A DNA stretch of 64,000 nucleotides from Streptomyces sp. Go-475 (GCF_003330845.1 NZ_CP026121.1:3019501-3083500), one strand, 5' to 3'. Counted from the stretch's first letter, positions 1 through 9,015 are shown. Notes: a model not told the origin generated them from the sequence alone. Translations and numbers: made by a program.

Positions 1-205
1 CGTCGAACAGCTCCCGCGCGTACACCGTGCTGAAGACCCGCCCGAACAGGGCCCGGTCCTCGGCCTCGGACGCGGTGCCGTCCCCCATCCACCGGGACAC
101 CCGGGTGTCCTGGAACAGGGCGACGAAGTCGTCCTCGTCGTCCGGGGTGTAGGGGGTGAGGAGGAGGCGGGGGGTGCGCAGGGTCGGGGGCAGGGCGGGG
201 CTCAC
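1..205 (-). CDS. GNAT family N-acetyltransferase, N-terminal part only
   Basis: The reverse strand encodes a protein beginning VSPALPPTLRTPRLLLTPY and running off the left edge after about 68 residues. The opening T-x-R-L-x-L-x-P-Y, followed by an acidic stretch and VALFQD, is the usual start of RimJ/RimL-type GNAT acetyltransferases, which transfer an acetyl group from acetyl-CoA to an amine. The GTG start at 205 overlaps the TGA stop of the deaminase gene (GTGA), so the two are probably translationally coupled. The acetyl-CoA binding motif lies outside the window, so the substrate cannot be judged. Confidence 0.75.
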   Translation of the reverse strand, partial: MSPALPPTLRTPRLLLTPYTPDDEDDFVALFQDTRVSRWMGDGTASEAEDRALFGRVFSTVYARELFD

Positions 206-615
206 TCGGCACCGGCCAACTGATCGGCCCAGACGTAGCTCTCGGGCAGCAGGTCCGCGACGGGGACGGCCCGGACATCGTCGCATGTGCCAACGATGAC
301 TTCGACGGCGGGAAAGCAGTCGAGAAGAACCTGCCGGCACCGCCCGCACGGGGGCACGACCCCCCGGCCGCGGTCGCCCACGGCGACGACGGTGTCCAGC
401 TCGTACACCCCCTGGGCGGCCGCCACGCCGATGAGCGTCAGCTCGGCGCAGGGCCCTCCGGTGAAGTGGTAGACGTTCACCGCGGTCACGATCCGCCCGC
501 CCGGGGCACGCCCCGCGGCGGCCACGGTGTGCCTCTCGCCCCGACACCGCGCGCGGGCGACGTCCGCCGCGGCCCGGACGAGCTCATGGTCGACGGGGAG
601 GGTCTGCGTGGTCAT
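202..615 (-). CDS. Cytidine-deaminase-like zinc hydrolase
   Basis: This 137-residue protein has the full zinc-deaminase signature. C56-A57-E58 supplies a cysteine ligand and the catalytic glutamate, and P-C90-G-R-C93-R-Q supplies the other two cysteine ligands. Size and motif layout match the small tetrameric cytidine deaminase and blasticidin-S deaminase family, which hydrolytically deaminate cytosine nucleosides. It is likely a nucleoside salvage enzyme; a role in nucleoside-antibiotic resistance cannot be excluded from sequence alone. It is first in a two-gene unit with the GNAT gene that overlaps its stop codon, and it is divergent from the tandem-GNAT gene at 763. Confidence 0.85.
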   Translation of the reverse strand: MTTQTLPVDHELVRAAADVARARCRGERHTVAAAGRAPGGRIVTAVNVYHFTGGPCAELTLIGVAAAQGVYELDTVVAVGDRGRGVVPPCGRCRQVLLDCFPAVEVIVGTCDDVRAVPVADLLPESYVWADQLAGAE

Positions 616-762
616 CGGCTCTGCTTTCGTCTTTCGTCGGAGTCAAGGGGACGTTGACCCGGGCGGCCGGGTTCGTGCAACCGGAAATCGGCGAGTCACG
701 ACGGGGCCGAAGACGGGAAAGCCGGTCGACAGCACGAGCGAGATCGGCGCAGGATCCGGTGC

Positions 763-1710
763 ATGTCCGCTCCTCCACGACTGCGGCTCCCGCCGGGCCA
801 CCGCAGCCGACCGGCGACCCTCACCGACGTCCCCGCGATCCACCACCTCGTCGCCACCTGCGAGCGCGACCTGCACGGGCGCGTCGACACGGCAGCCGAC
901 GGCATCGCCGCCGACCTGGCACGGCCCGGCCTGGACCCGGAGTTCGACACGCTGCTCGTGCACGACGCCGGTGGAGCACCGGCCGGCTGGGCCTGGGTGC
1001 ACGGAGGCCGCCGCAGCATGATCGACGTCCACCCCCGCCATCGGGGGAAGGGGCTGGGCAGCGCGCTGCTCACCTGGGCCGAGGCACGTGCCCGCCGGGC
1101 GGGCAGCGCACGGCTGGTCCAGACGCTCCCCGACGGCGACCGGACGGCCGCCACGCTGCTGCTCTCCCGCCGGTACCAGCCGTACATCACCCAGTGGCTG
1201 CTGCGGATCGAGATGCCCGGCGAACCCGAGGTCCCCGACGCACCGCCCGGCATCATGGTGCGACCGTTCGGCCCCGGTGACGAGCGGGCGGCGCACCGGC
1301 TCACCGAAGACGCCTTCGACGAATGGCAGCAGCGCCGCAAGGGCTACGAGGAGTGGGCCCGCCTGACGGTCGAACGCCCCACGTTCGCACCGGCCCTGTC
1401 ACCCGTGGCGTTCGCCGACGGCCGGATGGTAGGCGCGGTCCTGTCGCTGTACGTGCCGGACTCCGACGAGGGCTGCATCGACCGCGTCGCGGTACGCCGT
1501 GACCACCGCGACCGCGGCATCGCCCGCTCACTCCTGCGGGAGGCGTTCCACGGTTTCTGGCTGCGCGGCCGGCGCTCGTGCGCTCTGTGGACCCACTCGG
1601 CGACCGGCGCCCTGACGCTGTACGAGCGGGTGGGCATGACGGTCGCGCAAGGCTCGACGGTCTTCAGCAAGGCCCTCGACGACGAGGGGGACGCTGTGGC
1701 AGGGCTGTGA
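763..1710 (+). CDS. Tandem-domain GNAT acetyltransferase
   Basis: This 315-residue protein contains two GNAT modules. The first has the acetyl-CoA loop R94-G-K-G-L-G-S100. The second begins near residue 165 (IMVRPFGPGDE) and has R-D-R-G-I-A-R near residues 249-255. The two-module layout resembles mycothiol synthase (MshD), but the level of likeness visible here does not justify that name. One module may be catalytic and the other structural. It is transcribed divergently from the deaminase across a 147-bp gap and is not obviously part of an operon. The ATG at 763 is used because the two modules are complete from there. Confidence 0.8.
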   Translation: MSAPPRLRLPPGHRSRPATLTDVPAIHHLVATCERDLHGRVDTAADGIAADLARPGLDPEFDTLLVHDAGGAPAGWAWVHGGRRSMIDVHPRHRGKGLGSALLTWAEARARRAGSARLVQTLPDGDRTAATLLLSRRYQPYITQWLLRIEMPGEPEVPDAPPGIMVRPFGPGDERAAHRLTEDAFDEWQQRRKGYEEWARLTVERPTFAPALSPVAFADGRMVGAVLSLYVPDSDEGCIDRVAVRRDHRDRGIARSLLREAFHGFWLRGRRSCALWTHSATGALTLYERVGMTVAQGSTVFSKALDDEGDAVAGL

Positions 1711-1771
1711 CGGTGAGGCTGTTGCGACTGTGATCGCAAACTGTGAACATGGTGTAGGTAGAAACGTTCAT

Positions 1772-1787
1772 CACCGACCAATCGGTG
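1772..1787. promoter_or_regulatory. Inverted repeat upstream of the toxin operon
   Basis: CACCGA and TCGGTG form a perfect 6-bp inverted repeat around CCAA, ending 23 bp before the first gene of the type VII-type operon. Its position fits an operator or promoter-proximal control site, but no dedicated regulator is encoded nearby. The role is inferred from symmetry and position only. Confidence 0.35.
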
Positions 1788-1810
1788 GCCGGGGGAGGCG
1801 AGTTAGCGCG

Positions 1811-2137
1811 ATGAAGTTCGACATGGGTGCGCAGACGCTGTCGACGTTGCAGCGTGACACGCGTGGTTCGACGGATGATCTGGGTGGTCTGGTCCGGCAG
1901 TTGGTGGCGGCGGCGCAGCCGCTGGAGGGGAAGTTCAACGGTTCGGGTCGTGTGATGTTCGACCAGTTCAAGGCGCGGGCGGACCGTATCGCGTCGGATC
2001 TGAACTCGTCGCTGTCGGCGATCCTGGGCGGTCAGTCCGGGATGGACTCGGCGTTCTCCTCGGGTGACCAGGAGCAGGGCGACAACGCGCGTCAGCAGAT
2101 GTCGGCGGCGAACTTCGACGCCGCGCGTTTCCGCTGA
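1811..2137 (+). CDS. WXG100/ESAT-6-like small helical protein
   Basis: This 108-residue protein has heptad-like helices flanking a central turn, as in WXG100 partners of type VII (ESX) secretion. It lacks a strict W-x-G; the turn region is KFNGSGRVMFDQF. Proteins of this kind dimerise and accompany or chaperone LXG-type toxins. ATG 1811 was chosen because GGGGGAGGCGAG lies at about 1790-1801 with normal spacing. An upstream in-frame start at 1730 would add basic, non-helical sequence and is unlikely. It is the first of four co-directional genes leading into the large toxin gene, so the job is inferred from fold and context. Confidence 0.75.
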   Translation: MKFDMGAQTLSTLQRDTRGSTDDLGGLVRQLVAAAQPLEGKFNGSGRVMFDQFKARADRIASDLNSSLSAILGGQSGMDSAFSSGDQEQGDNARQQMSAANFDAARFR

Positions 2138-2200
2138 GTTCCGCGGACGTCGTCGTCAGGGTCCTTTCAGCTTGGCTGTTTTCTCGGGGAGTGGTGTGTG

Positions 2201-2515
2201 ATGGCGGGTGCGGGTTCGGATCGCCGGTCGTATGACACGGGTGCGTCGGCGGATGCGCAGTCGAACATCCAGGGGGTGATCGGCCGTCTGGAGTCGCTGA
2301 TCACCGAGCGTGACAAGCAGGTGAAGGCGGCGATGGCCGATTTCACGGCGGATGGTGTGGCGGATGAGTACCACGGCAAGGAACAGCGGTGGAACAACGC
2401 CTCGCAAGAGGTGAAGAACATTATTCATCTGCTGAAGACGACGCTGGAGAAGAACGACGGCACGGCGCAGTCGACGATTCAGCGCGCGAAGGCGGCGGTC
2501 GACAACATCGGCTGA
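2201..2515 (+). CDS. ESAT-6-like pore-forming/WXG family protein
   Basis: This 104-residue, charged, almost wholly helical protein has a central RWNNASQEV segment between two long amphipathic helices. It resembles the small ESAT-6-like proteins encoded beside Streptomyces LXG-type toxins. ATG 2201 follows GGGGAG at 2186-2191; the GTG immediately before it is a less likely start. It lies 63 bp after the first small gene and 62 bp before the next, consistent with one transcript. It probably forms a helical pair with the product of the 1811 gene, or a targeting complex with the toxin N-terminus. No catalytic residues are expected or seen. Confidence 0.7.
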   Translation: MAGAGSDRRSYDTGASADAQSNIQGVIGRLESLITERDKQVKAAMADFTADGVADEYHGKEQRWNNASQEVKNIIHLLKTTLEKNDGTAQSTIQRAKAAVDNIG

Positions 2516-2577
2516 GTCTGCCGTAGTTGCTGGTCCTTTCGGTGTGGTTCGTTGATGGTTGGTGACGGGGGTTTTCG

Positions 2578-2964
2578 GTGCCCGGCTGGGATTTGAAGCC
2601 GCAGGGTATTTCGCATGTGCTGAAGACGACGGGTGATGCGGCGTCGAAGCTGGAGAAGTACGCGAAGGCGTTCGGTGAGCATCTGACGTCGGCGGCGTCC
2701 AGCGCGGGCACCGTCTCGGCCGAGGGTGGCGGTGAGGGCGGCGAGAAGGCGCAGGGCGGCCTGGTCGCTTTGGCGTTGTCGCAGTTCGCGGAGCACGCGA
2801 CGAAGGATCTGAAGTTCGTCGCGGCGCGGGCGGGCAAGTCGTTGCAGGGCGCGGTGGATGCCACCACGGCGTATCTGAACGGGGACGAGGAGATGGCGGC
2901 CGAGGCGCAGCGCAAGACGCTGCAGGCGCCTGTGGTGGATCTGCCGGGAGTCGGTAAGCGGTGA
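2578..2964 (+). CDS. Small T7SS-associated helical protein (DUF6507-like)
   Basis: This 128-residue protein starts [15 protein letters not shown], then has amphipathic helices interrupted by a glycine-rich loop (residues 47-60). The opening G-W-D-x-x-P-x-G is what I recall for a Streptomyces family catalogued as DUF6507, encoded immediately before LXG-like toxins; I could not verify that. Translation starts at GTG 2578 behind GGTGACGGGGG. Its TGA stop overlaps the GTG start of the toxin (GTGA), so synthesis of the two is probably coupled and stoichiometric. It is a good candidate for the targeting or adaptor factor of the toxin. Confidence 0.65.
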   Translation: MPGWDLKPQGISHVLKTTGDAASKLEKYAKAFGEHLTSAASSAGTVSAEGGGEGGEKAQGGLVALALSQFAEHATKDLKFVAARAGKSLQGAVDATTAYLNGDEEMAAEAQRKTLQAPVVDLPGVGKR

Positions 2965-5522
2965 TCCAGCCGGAGAAGATCCCCCAGTTCACCGGGAATC
3001 TGGAGCAGCTGGAGACGGACTACGCGGACCTGAAGAAGGACGCGGGTCACGTCCGGGAGGCGGGCGGTGACATCCACTCCCGTTTCCAGGGCTTGTCGGC
3101 GTTCTACCACGCTCCGGAGGCGGAGCAGTTGTTCGCGACGACGAAGCCGGTGAAGGAGAAGGCGGACGCCTTCGCCGACGACCTGGAGAAGGTCTCGGGC
3201 GCGCTGTCGTCGTATGCCACCGAAATCCGTCCGCTGGTGGCGAAGCTGAAGCAGTTGAAGGCGGACGCGGCGGCTTTTGTCTCGTCGGTCAAGGACGATG
3301 ACGAGTGGGAGTACGACGAGGACAAGGTCGACGAGCACAACAAGCTGCGCGATGACATCACCGCGACGGTCGCGGCGTTCTGGGCGGCGGAGCGGACCTG
3401 CCACAACAAGATCACCGCGTTGTGGGGCGGGACGCAGATGGTGGCCGGGGACGGTTCGGACAAGAAGAACCAGTACGGCTTCAACGCCGAGGACATGAAG
3501 AACGCCAAGCTCCCCTGGGGTGACCCGGTGGAGGAGAAGCACAAGTGGTACGAGGTCGGCCACTGGGTGAAGTCGTTCGTGTGGGACGGGCTGATCGTCG
3601 ACGGTATCTGGGGCACGATCAAGGGCCTGGGCACCCTGGTCGGCTTCGGTGGCTGGGAGGCGATGGGCCAGGCGTGGAAGGGCCTGGCCCAGCTCGCGAC
3701 CGGCCTGGCCATCACGGCGATCCCCGGGGCGCAGGCGTGGTTCTGGACGGCGTCGGACAAGGACATGCCCTCCTGGCTGCGTGACTCGCGCACGGCGATG
3801 AAGGAGACCGGCAAGGCGCTGGTGGCCTGGGACCAGTGGGGCAAGAACCCCGCCCGCGCCGCCGGAGCGGTCACCTTCAACGTCCTGACCACGGTCTTCA
3901 CCGGCGGCGCGGGCGCCGCCGCCTCGGGCGCGGGCAAGGCGGGCGCGGTGGCCAAGGCGTTGTCGGTGGCGGGCAAGGCCGGCCGGGTCATCGACCCGAT
4001 GACCTACATCACCAAGGGCGCGGGCGCAGGCCTGTCGAAGATCGGCGACATCACCAAGGGCCTCAAGGGCGTCGGCAACATCGACATCCCCGCCCTGCCC
4101 GAGAACGCCGTCACGCTGCCCGAGGGCACGGTCAAGCTTCCCGACGGCACGGTGCAACTGCCCGAGGGCGCGGCCCTGCCGGACGGCGCGACGAAACTGC
4201 CCGACGGCAACGTCCGACTGCCCGACGACGCCCCGGTCCTGCCCGAAGGCACCACGAAACTCCCCACCGAGGACGGCGCCCCGGCCCGCTACTACGACCC
4301 GGACGGCAACATCCTCGACGAGCACGGCAACGTCCTGCAGAAATCCGCCGACGGCCCCGGCGACGTCGTCGACCAGCCCCACATGCCGGACACGGGCTCG
4401 CCTGCTTCCGGTGCGGACACGCCCCGCGTGGACTCCCCCGCCCAGCAGCCGGCCCTGGTCACCGCGGGAGCGCACACCGCCCAAGACGCCGGCCAGCACA
4501 TCCGCGTGGGCAACAGCCTCGACGAGGGCCTGGGGGATGCCGGCCGAGTCGGCAACGACGGGGCCACTCCGGCCGTCCACGCCGGGGGCAGTAACTTCCC
4601 CGGCAACGCGGCAGGCGACCACATGCCAGGCGGCACCGCAGGCCACTCGCCCGGCGGTCACGCGGGCGACCACATGCCCACGAACGAGTTGGACAACCCG
4701 CTCCACAGCGGCCGCGACGGCACTCCCGCCACAGGCGCCGGCCAGCCGGACACGCCCTCCACCGCGGGCCACACCGACGGTCCGAGCACGAGCGGTACCC
4801 ACAGCGACGGGCCGGGCACCGGTGACGGCCACCATGAGCCGCCATCGGCTGGCGGCGGGCACCCACACTCCGGGGGCATGGACGACGCTGCCCGCGGCGC
4901 GGACGGCGGCGATGACGCACATGACGGTGGTGCTCCGCCGCCCCATGAGAGCAATTCCGGCACGGGCGCCAAGAAACCTGGCCTGATTCGCCAGGACGAC
5001 CACTTCCATGCGGAACACAACAGCAAGGGGCAACGGAAGTCGCACCTCAACGCGAATGGCGATCTCGTCCCCGCCAACCCTGACGGAACGGCGAGCATTG
5101 TCGATCACGTCGTGGGACGTGACCCCGCGAAGTCTGACAGTCCCTTCACATCGCTGAGCGCTGAGGGTGCCAATGCGAAGGCATTCGGTTCGGCCAGGAT
5201 TCGTGTGGACTTGGAGCGGCTGGAGCGTGACATCGCGAACGGCCGAGTTGACGGAGTGGAGGTCTATTCACCGGAGCGGGTGCAGGGCAGCATTCAGCAG
5301 AACGCGGACGAGATCGCGGGAAGGCATGTCGACCTGACCGTTCCGCCTGGCACATCCAAGGCTGAGGCCATCGAGCGCGCACAGTCCATGGGCCTGAGTA
5401 AGAGCAAGGCCAAGCGCGTCGCCCAACGTATGATCGACATGATGAACACTCGGCGCGACCAGGAATGGCTGATCAAGGGCGTCGTGCCGCGTGAGTACAT
5501 CGAGGGGCCGTTTGGTGGCTGA
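2961..5522 (+). CDS. Large polymorphic toxin with T7SS-type N-terminus
   Basis: This 853-residue protein has three parts. Residues 1-165 are a helical LXG/WXG-like domain ending in ALWGG near 153. Residues 200-370 hold hydrophobic glycine-rich segments ([20 protein letters not shown]) that could insert in a membrane. Residues 377-432 are repeats of the form L-P-[ED]-G-x-x-x, followed by a long Gly/His/Asp/Pro-rich linker to about 670. The last 180 residues are a compact domain ([35 protein letters not shown]) that I take as the toxin warhead. I do not recognise its family for certain. The S-P-F-T-S motif after a conserved His recalls ADP-ribosyltransferase-like toxins, but that is speculative. 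The next gene begins 20 bp downstream and is the presumed immunity gene. Confidence 0.8.
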   Translation: MIQPEKIPQFTGNLEQLETDYADLKKDAGHVREAGGDIHSRFQGLSAFYHAPEAEQLFATTKPVKEKADAFADDLEKVSGALSSYATEIRPLVAKLKQLKADAAAFVSSVKDDDEWEYDEDKVDEHNKLRDDITATVAAFWAAERTCHNKITALWGGTQMVAGDGSDKKNQYGFNAEDMKNAKLPWGDPVEEKHKWYEVGHWVKSFVWDGLIVDGIWGTIKGLGTLVGFGGWEAMGQAWKGLAQLATGLAITAIPGAQAWFWTASDKDMPSWLRDSRTAMKETGKALVAWDQWGKNPARAAGAVTFNVLTTVFTGGAGAAASGAGKAGAVAKALSVAGKAGRVIDPMTYITKGAGAGLSKIGDITKGLKGVGNIDIPALPENAVTLPEGTVKLPDGTVQLPEGAALPDGATKLPDGNVRLPDDAPVLPEGTTKLPTEDGAPARYYDPDGNILDEHGNVLQKSADGPGDVVDQPHMPDTGSPASGADTPRVDSPAQQPALVTAGAHTAQDAGQHIRVGNSLDEGLGDAGRVGNDGATPAVHAGGSNFPGNAAGDHMPGGTAGHSPGGHAGDHMPTNELDNPLHSGRDGTPATGAGQPDTPSTAGHTDGPSTSGTHSDGPGTGDGHHEPPSAGGGHPHSGGMDDAARGADGGDDAHDGGAPPPHESNSGTGAKKPGLIRQDDHFHAEHNSKGQRKSHLNANGDLVPANPDGTASIVDHVVGRDPAKSDSPFTSLSAEGANAKAFGSARIRVDLERLERDIANGRVDGVEVYSPERVQGSIQQNADEIAGRHVDLTVPPGTSKAEAIERAQSMGLSKSKAKRVAQRMIDMMNTRRDQEWLIKGVVPREYIEGPFGG

Positions 5523-5541
5523 CATGGTTAGGGAGCCTGAC

Positions 5542-6348
5542 GTGAGCCGGTTCGACAGGTTGCTCGGCACGGACCTCGACGGTCGGCCGGTCGATGATGT
5601 GGAGGACGTCATCTACGACGCCCTCGAGGACCCGCGCCACCGAGAGCGGGTGCCCGGACTGGTCGAGTTGATGAACGATCGGGAAGCCCCTGAACGGGAG
5701 CGGTTTCTGGCTTGCGTCGCACTGACGACGTGGGCGGAGCCGGCGGGTTACGAGACCGTCATTGCGTGTGCACGCGATCCGAAGCGAGCGCCGTGGTACG
5801 ACATCCTCATCGACCGCAAGTTCTCCGTCGACAACACTTTCGCGCAGTTGTCGCTGGCCGTGGGTGACAGCGACGATCTTGCGCGGGAGAAGGGAACCTG
5901 GGAGCTGAGGACCGAGGCCTTTCGGGCGTTGGTGGGTATCGCGGACCGTGAGTATTTTGACGAGAAACTGGCGGATCTGCTGGACAGAGAGACGGTCGGA
6001 ACTCTCCTCGACGACATTCGGGAGGCTGTCGGCCGAGGTGTTACCCAGCTGGCTGAGCGCCGCCCCCAGAGCTTCGACCTGACCACCCAGCTCGTCGATC
6101 TCGCTGCGGCGGTGGCTACCGTCGACGGGCCCATGGCTCAACGCCTGGCTCAGAACGTCCTGAGCCAGGACACCAGCCCTCGTGCCCTCATCCACGCCGT
6201 GGCCATTGTGCGGCGTTCTGGAACGTCCGATGCCCGTGCGTTCGCGGAGTACCTGTCCAGTGTTGGGGACGACAATGTACGTGATCAGGTGCGTCAGGCG
6301 CTGATGTCCGATGACGACAAGAAGACCCAGACGCCGAATAACGGCTGA
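5542..6348 (+). CDS. Probable immunity protein of the upstream toxin, HEAT-like
   Basis: This 268-residue soluble, acidic, all-helical protein has repeating helix pairs (RERFLACVALTTWAEPAGYE; DDIREAVGRGVTQLAE) like HEAT/ARM-type immunity proteins. It has no signal peptide, as expected for a factor that protects the producer's cytoplasm. I place the start at GTG 5542 behind AGGGAG at 5530-5535 rather than at ATG 5524. The broken duplicate at 7167 keeps the same ribosome site (AGGAGGGAGCCTGA) and a TTG at the equivalent codon. It directly follows the toxin gene. A second intact homologue lies at 8146. The immunity role is inferred from position and duplication pattern. Confidence 0.7.
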   Translation: MSRFDRLLGTDLDGRPVDDVEDVIYDALEDPRHRERVPGLVELMNDREAPERERFLACVALTTWAEPAGYETVIACARDPKRAPWYDILIDRKFSVDNTFAQLSLAVGDSDDLAREKGTWELRTEAFRALVGIADREYFDEKLADLLDRETVGTLLDDIREAVGRGVTQLAERRPQSFDLTTQLVDLAAAVATVDGPMAQRLAQNVLSQDTSPRALIHAVAIVRRSGTSDARAFAEYLSSVGDDNVRDQVRQALMSDDDKKTQTPNNG

Positions 6349-6350
6349 CC

Positions 6351-7165
6351 ATGGAGCGGCAATGCGGCACTGCCCAGTCGGCCTGTGGGACGTGGGGCCG
6401 CGACGACGAGAGGGCTGATGCCCTGGCCCGCTGTCTTCGGGACTTGCTGACTGCTTATCGCGTACTGGCCACTCACAAGCTTGCGATGGATGCGCCCGTT
6501 GTTTATGTCTCGGTTTCTGAGGCCCGTAAAGTCGAACAGTCTTCTTTTCAAGGGAGAGCTTGGACGCGTATGCCGAGTGCTCCGGTGACATCGTGACGGG
6601 CGTTGGAGAGGAGATGTTCCGACAGGAGGCTCTGTTTCGGCTGGGGGCCTCTTCCTTCGCCGACTTCGTCACTGTCGACTTGGTGACGCACACGGACGTA
6701 TGGCTGCCGTACGACCTCAAGGGGCGGCACGCCGAGAACTACTTCAACGCCGATGGCTCTGCGTCGGACGTGTGGTCCAGCTTCGAAGTCCCCGCACGGT
6801 ACGACATCTTCATGCACGCTCCCGGCTTCGGACGTATCGGCTACCGGCGGACTGCTGAAGGTGAAGTCCGGTACGTGCCGGTCCACGGATCGCAAGGTGA
6901 GCTGCTCGGCTACCTGTGGGCCTCGGACGCAGAAAACGCGGCGAGCTTCGAGCCCCTGGACGTCGGCGACAATGCTTCCTACCATGCCGGGTTGGCCTGG
7001 CTGGAACGCCTGCGGTCCGCGCACGACCGCGGGTTGTCACCATCGGCGGCCCTGGCTGAGCTGTCGGCGACGTCTGACACGAGCGCAGGCCGAGTGGACC
7101 CGACGCGCGAACCACGGACCGCCGCCCTTGCTGTACTACGCGACCGATCGCAGGAGGGAGCCTGA
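6351..7165 (+). pseudogene. Decayed copy A of an unknown toxin-locus gene
   Basis: Two frames encode one protein family, the same as copy B at 9016. The first frame (6351-6596) carries TWGRDDERADALARCLRDL and LATHKLAMDAPVV. After position 6536 it goes out of frame because about 90 bp present in copy B is missing. The second frame (from 6560) carries CSGDIVTG, LFRLGASSFADFVTVDLVTH and GYLWASDAENAASFEPLD. Relative to copy B it also lacks a segment of about 40 codons after DLKGRH, but it keeps a 57-codon segment (ENYFNADGSASDVW to HGSQGEL) that copy B lacks. The family is unknown to me. Its place after an immunity gene suggests a toxin-locus accessory or immunity gene. Confidence 0.65.
6394..7164 (+). 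repeat. Direct repeat, copy A
   Basis: This DNA is repeated in the same orientation at 9050-9857. The best blocks are about 6630-6730 against 9381-9480 and 6907-7060 against 9602-9755, with only a few differences. Segments unique to each copy interrupt the match. The near identity points to a recent duplication or gene conversion. Confidence 0.8.
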
Positions 7166-7166
7166 A

Positions 7167-7355
7167 TTGGGCCGGTTCGACCGGTTGTCCGACACGGACT
7201 TCGATGGTCGGCCGGTCGATGACGTGGAGGAGGTCATCTACGACGCTCTCGATGCCCGCACCATCAGGAGCGGGTGCCTGGGCTCGTTGACGTAGGCCGA
7301 GCCGGCGGGTTACGAGACCGTCATTGCGTTGCGCCCGGGATCCGAAGCGGCGGCC
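7167..7355 (+). pseudogene. Truncated second copy of the immunity gene
   Basis: Behind the ribosome site AGGAGGGAG a TTG opens LGRFDRLSDTDFDGRPVDDV, closely matching the start of the immunity protein at 5542. The copy loses frame after about 33 codons and meets TAG at 7293. It also lacks about 66 bp present in the parent, then resumes homology (GAGCCGGCGGGTTACGAGAC) at about 7298-7352. Beyond that it runs into unrelated coding sequence. It cannot make a working immunity protein. The shared ribosome site and start codon position help fix the start of the intact gene. Confidence 0.75.
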
Positions 7356-7424
7356 CAGGCCGTCGTGAACGAGCTGGGTGTCCCGGTCAAGGCGGGACCG
7401 GATCCGCTGCAGAAAAGGCTTCTC

Positions 7425-7808
7425 ATGAAGATTGCGGATCACTTTCAAGAGCTATGGGCGCCTTCTTTTGGGATGCCCAGAGGGAGGGTGCGGGAATTTG
7501 TTGCGGATGCCGCATACGTGGATGAGCGAGAGATTGTCCAGTATTTGCTGGCCGGACATGACCTTTTCAGTGTCATGGGTTCCTCCGAGGACGTTCTGGG
7601 TTCCGGCGAGACAATCATGGGGGGCGACTCCATCTACTCGGATGGAGAATGGGTGTGGCGAGGAGATCTCTGGTTCTATGTGAGGAACCATCACGTCTGT
7701 CTGCCGAACGAGTTTTTGGAGCGAATCAGGTCCTTTGGCTACACCATGCCGGCTGAGGGCTTGTCGAGTCTCATGGAAATCGCCAAGGAAATCCGCCCTC
7801 GATTGTGA
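7425..7808 (+). CDS. Hypothetical immunity-like protein, low GC
   Basis: From ATG 7425 (AAAAGG six bases upstream) this encodes 127 residues. The motif D-G-E-W-V-W-R-G-D-L-W-F-Y-V is followed by H-x-V-C-L-P-N-E-F. Similar tryptophan-rich W-x-W-R-x-D-L-x-x-Y patterns occur in small proteins found after Streptomyces toxin genes, so an immunity role is plausible but unproven. The frame is open further upstream, to GTG 7365 or TTG 7329, where it fuses with the immunity-gene remnant, so the true start is uncertain. Base composition here is visibly lower in GC than neighbouring genes, which suggests recent acquisition. Confidence 0.55.
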   Translation: MKIADHFQELWAPSFGMPRGRVREFVADAAYVDEREIVQYLLAGHDLFSVMGSSEDVLGSGETIMGGDSIYSDGEWVWRGDLWFYVRNHHVCLPNEFLERIRSFGYTMPAEGLSSLMEIAKEIRPRL

Positions 7809-7865
7809 GATGACTGGCAGGGTGACCCAGCGGCTGGGTGGAACCGGTCGTGTCCCCGTCATCCT

Positions 7866-8153
7866 GTGGAACAGGGGTACCTGAAACAGGATGAAGAGCT
7901 GCTGTTCATCGGTGTCAAGCAGAATACCGTTATGGACCGTTTGGCGACCGCCCGGGTCACCTCGTACTCCGGCTTCTGTGCGCCCTTCCCGTCGCAGGCT
8001 TACATCGCGGCTGGCAAATTCAACGGTGTCGAGATCTGGCGCCTTGAACAGATCCAGCGGAGCATCAACGACGAGATCAACAAGGTGGCGGGCAAGAGCC
8101 GGCAAGGTGTACCGCCGGGTCATGGCGTTGCTCAATACTCGGAGAATGGTTGA
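7866..8153 (+). pseudogene. Orphan toxin-like C-terminal tail
   Basis: This 95-codon open segment has no convincing ribosome site and no N-terminal toxin part. Its end reads F-N-G-V-E-I-W-R-L-E-Q-I-Q-R-S-I-N-D-E-I-N. The large toxin has [21 protein letters not shown] in its warhead. I read it as the remains of an alternative toxin C-terminus, the usual silent cassette arrangement in polymorphic toxin loci. Its stop overlaps ATG 8146 of the next immunity-type gene, as in real toxin/immunity pairs. The similarity is short and was judged by eye. Confidence 0.45.
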
Positions 8154-8934
8154 TCAGCGGAGTAGTCCCGAAGGAGTGCGTCGACAGGCCACACCCGACG
8201 ACCAGGACACCGTGAAGCCGTCGGACAGCATGTCCGAGAGTCAGGCTTCGTGGGAACCGAGCCCCCGAGTCGCCCAGCTGCTCTTTGTGGACTTTGACGG
8301 AATGCCGTCGGATCCCGATGAAGTCATCAGCGATGGACTCGACGGCGGTTACAGGGACCGCTCCGAGGCCCTCAGGCAAGTCCTGCGAGACTCGGATGAG
8401 GACCCGGCAGGGCGTTTTCTGGCGTGTGTCGCGCTGACACGCTGGGGTGACGCGATCGGGTACGAAGAGGTGGTCGCTGCCGCTCATTCGCCCGGAGCAG
8501 TCGCTTGGCGGGGCGCCTCGTACGACAGAATGCATGGCGAGGACGACACTTTCGGAGTGCTCGCGGACGCTGTGGGAGACAGCATCGACATGGTGGACGA
8601 ACGCGGCACGGGTGCCGAGCGGGTAAGGGCCGCAGAGGCGTTGCTCGGAGTGGTCGACTCCGTTCAATTCGACCGGCACACCAACTCCCTGCTGCGTGAG
8701 GATCTCCTCGTGGCCTCACTTCCGGTGATCAAAGAAGCGGTGGCACGCGGCACTACGAGGTTGAAGCAAGAGCGCATCTCATACGATCTTGGCCTTCAGC
8801 TGGCCTTGACGATTACTGCGGCTCGTCGTATTGACGCAGACTGGGCTCTGAACGCGGCGCGCGGTCTTGTGGCGGCCAAGCCCGGTGAGCGTGGGTTGGA
8901 AGAACTGCGCGAGGATTTCCCGGAGTTCCGGTGA
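8146..8934 (+). CDS. Second immunity-family protein (paralogue of 5542)
   Basis: This intact protein of up to 262 residues aligns along its length with the immunity protein at 5542. Shared marks include LLFVDFDGMPSDPDEVI against the parent's LLGTDLDGRPVDDVEDVI, RFLACVALTRWGD, GYEEVV and AVGDS. It is helical and cytoplasmic. Several starts are possible: ATG 8146 overlaps the orphan toxin tail by 8 bp, GTG 8212 follows AGGA, and ATG 8230 lies closest to the conserved core. I keep 8146 as the outer limit. It would protect against the toxin variant whose tail precedes it, which is an inference from cassette logic. Confidence 0.65.
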   Translation: MVDQRSSPEGVRRQATPDDQDTVKPSDSMSESQASWEPSPRVAQLLFVDFDGMPSDPDEVISDGLDGGYRDRSEALRQVLRDSDEDPAGRFLACVALTRWGDAIGYEEVVAAAHSPGAVAWRGASYDRMHGEDDTFGVLADAVGDSIDMVDERGTGAERVRAAEALLGVVDSVQFDRHTNSLLREDLLVASLPVIKEAVARGTTRLKQERISYDLGLQLALTITAARRIDADWALNAARGLVAAKPGERGLEELREDFPEFR

Positions 8935-9015
8935 AGGGCTTGGCCATTGCAACTCAGGTTCAACGCGACCGCCGACGCATTGCGTACGACGCCGACATGC
9001 CCGTCGAGGAGGGTT

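Noticed and set aside
2421..5108. An 895-codon open frame on the reverse strand
   Set aside because: It is antisense to the toxin operon and rich in Arg, Val and Gly without domain structure. The forward genes have proper ribosome sites and start overlaps.
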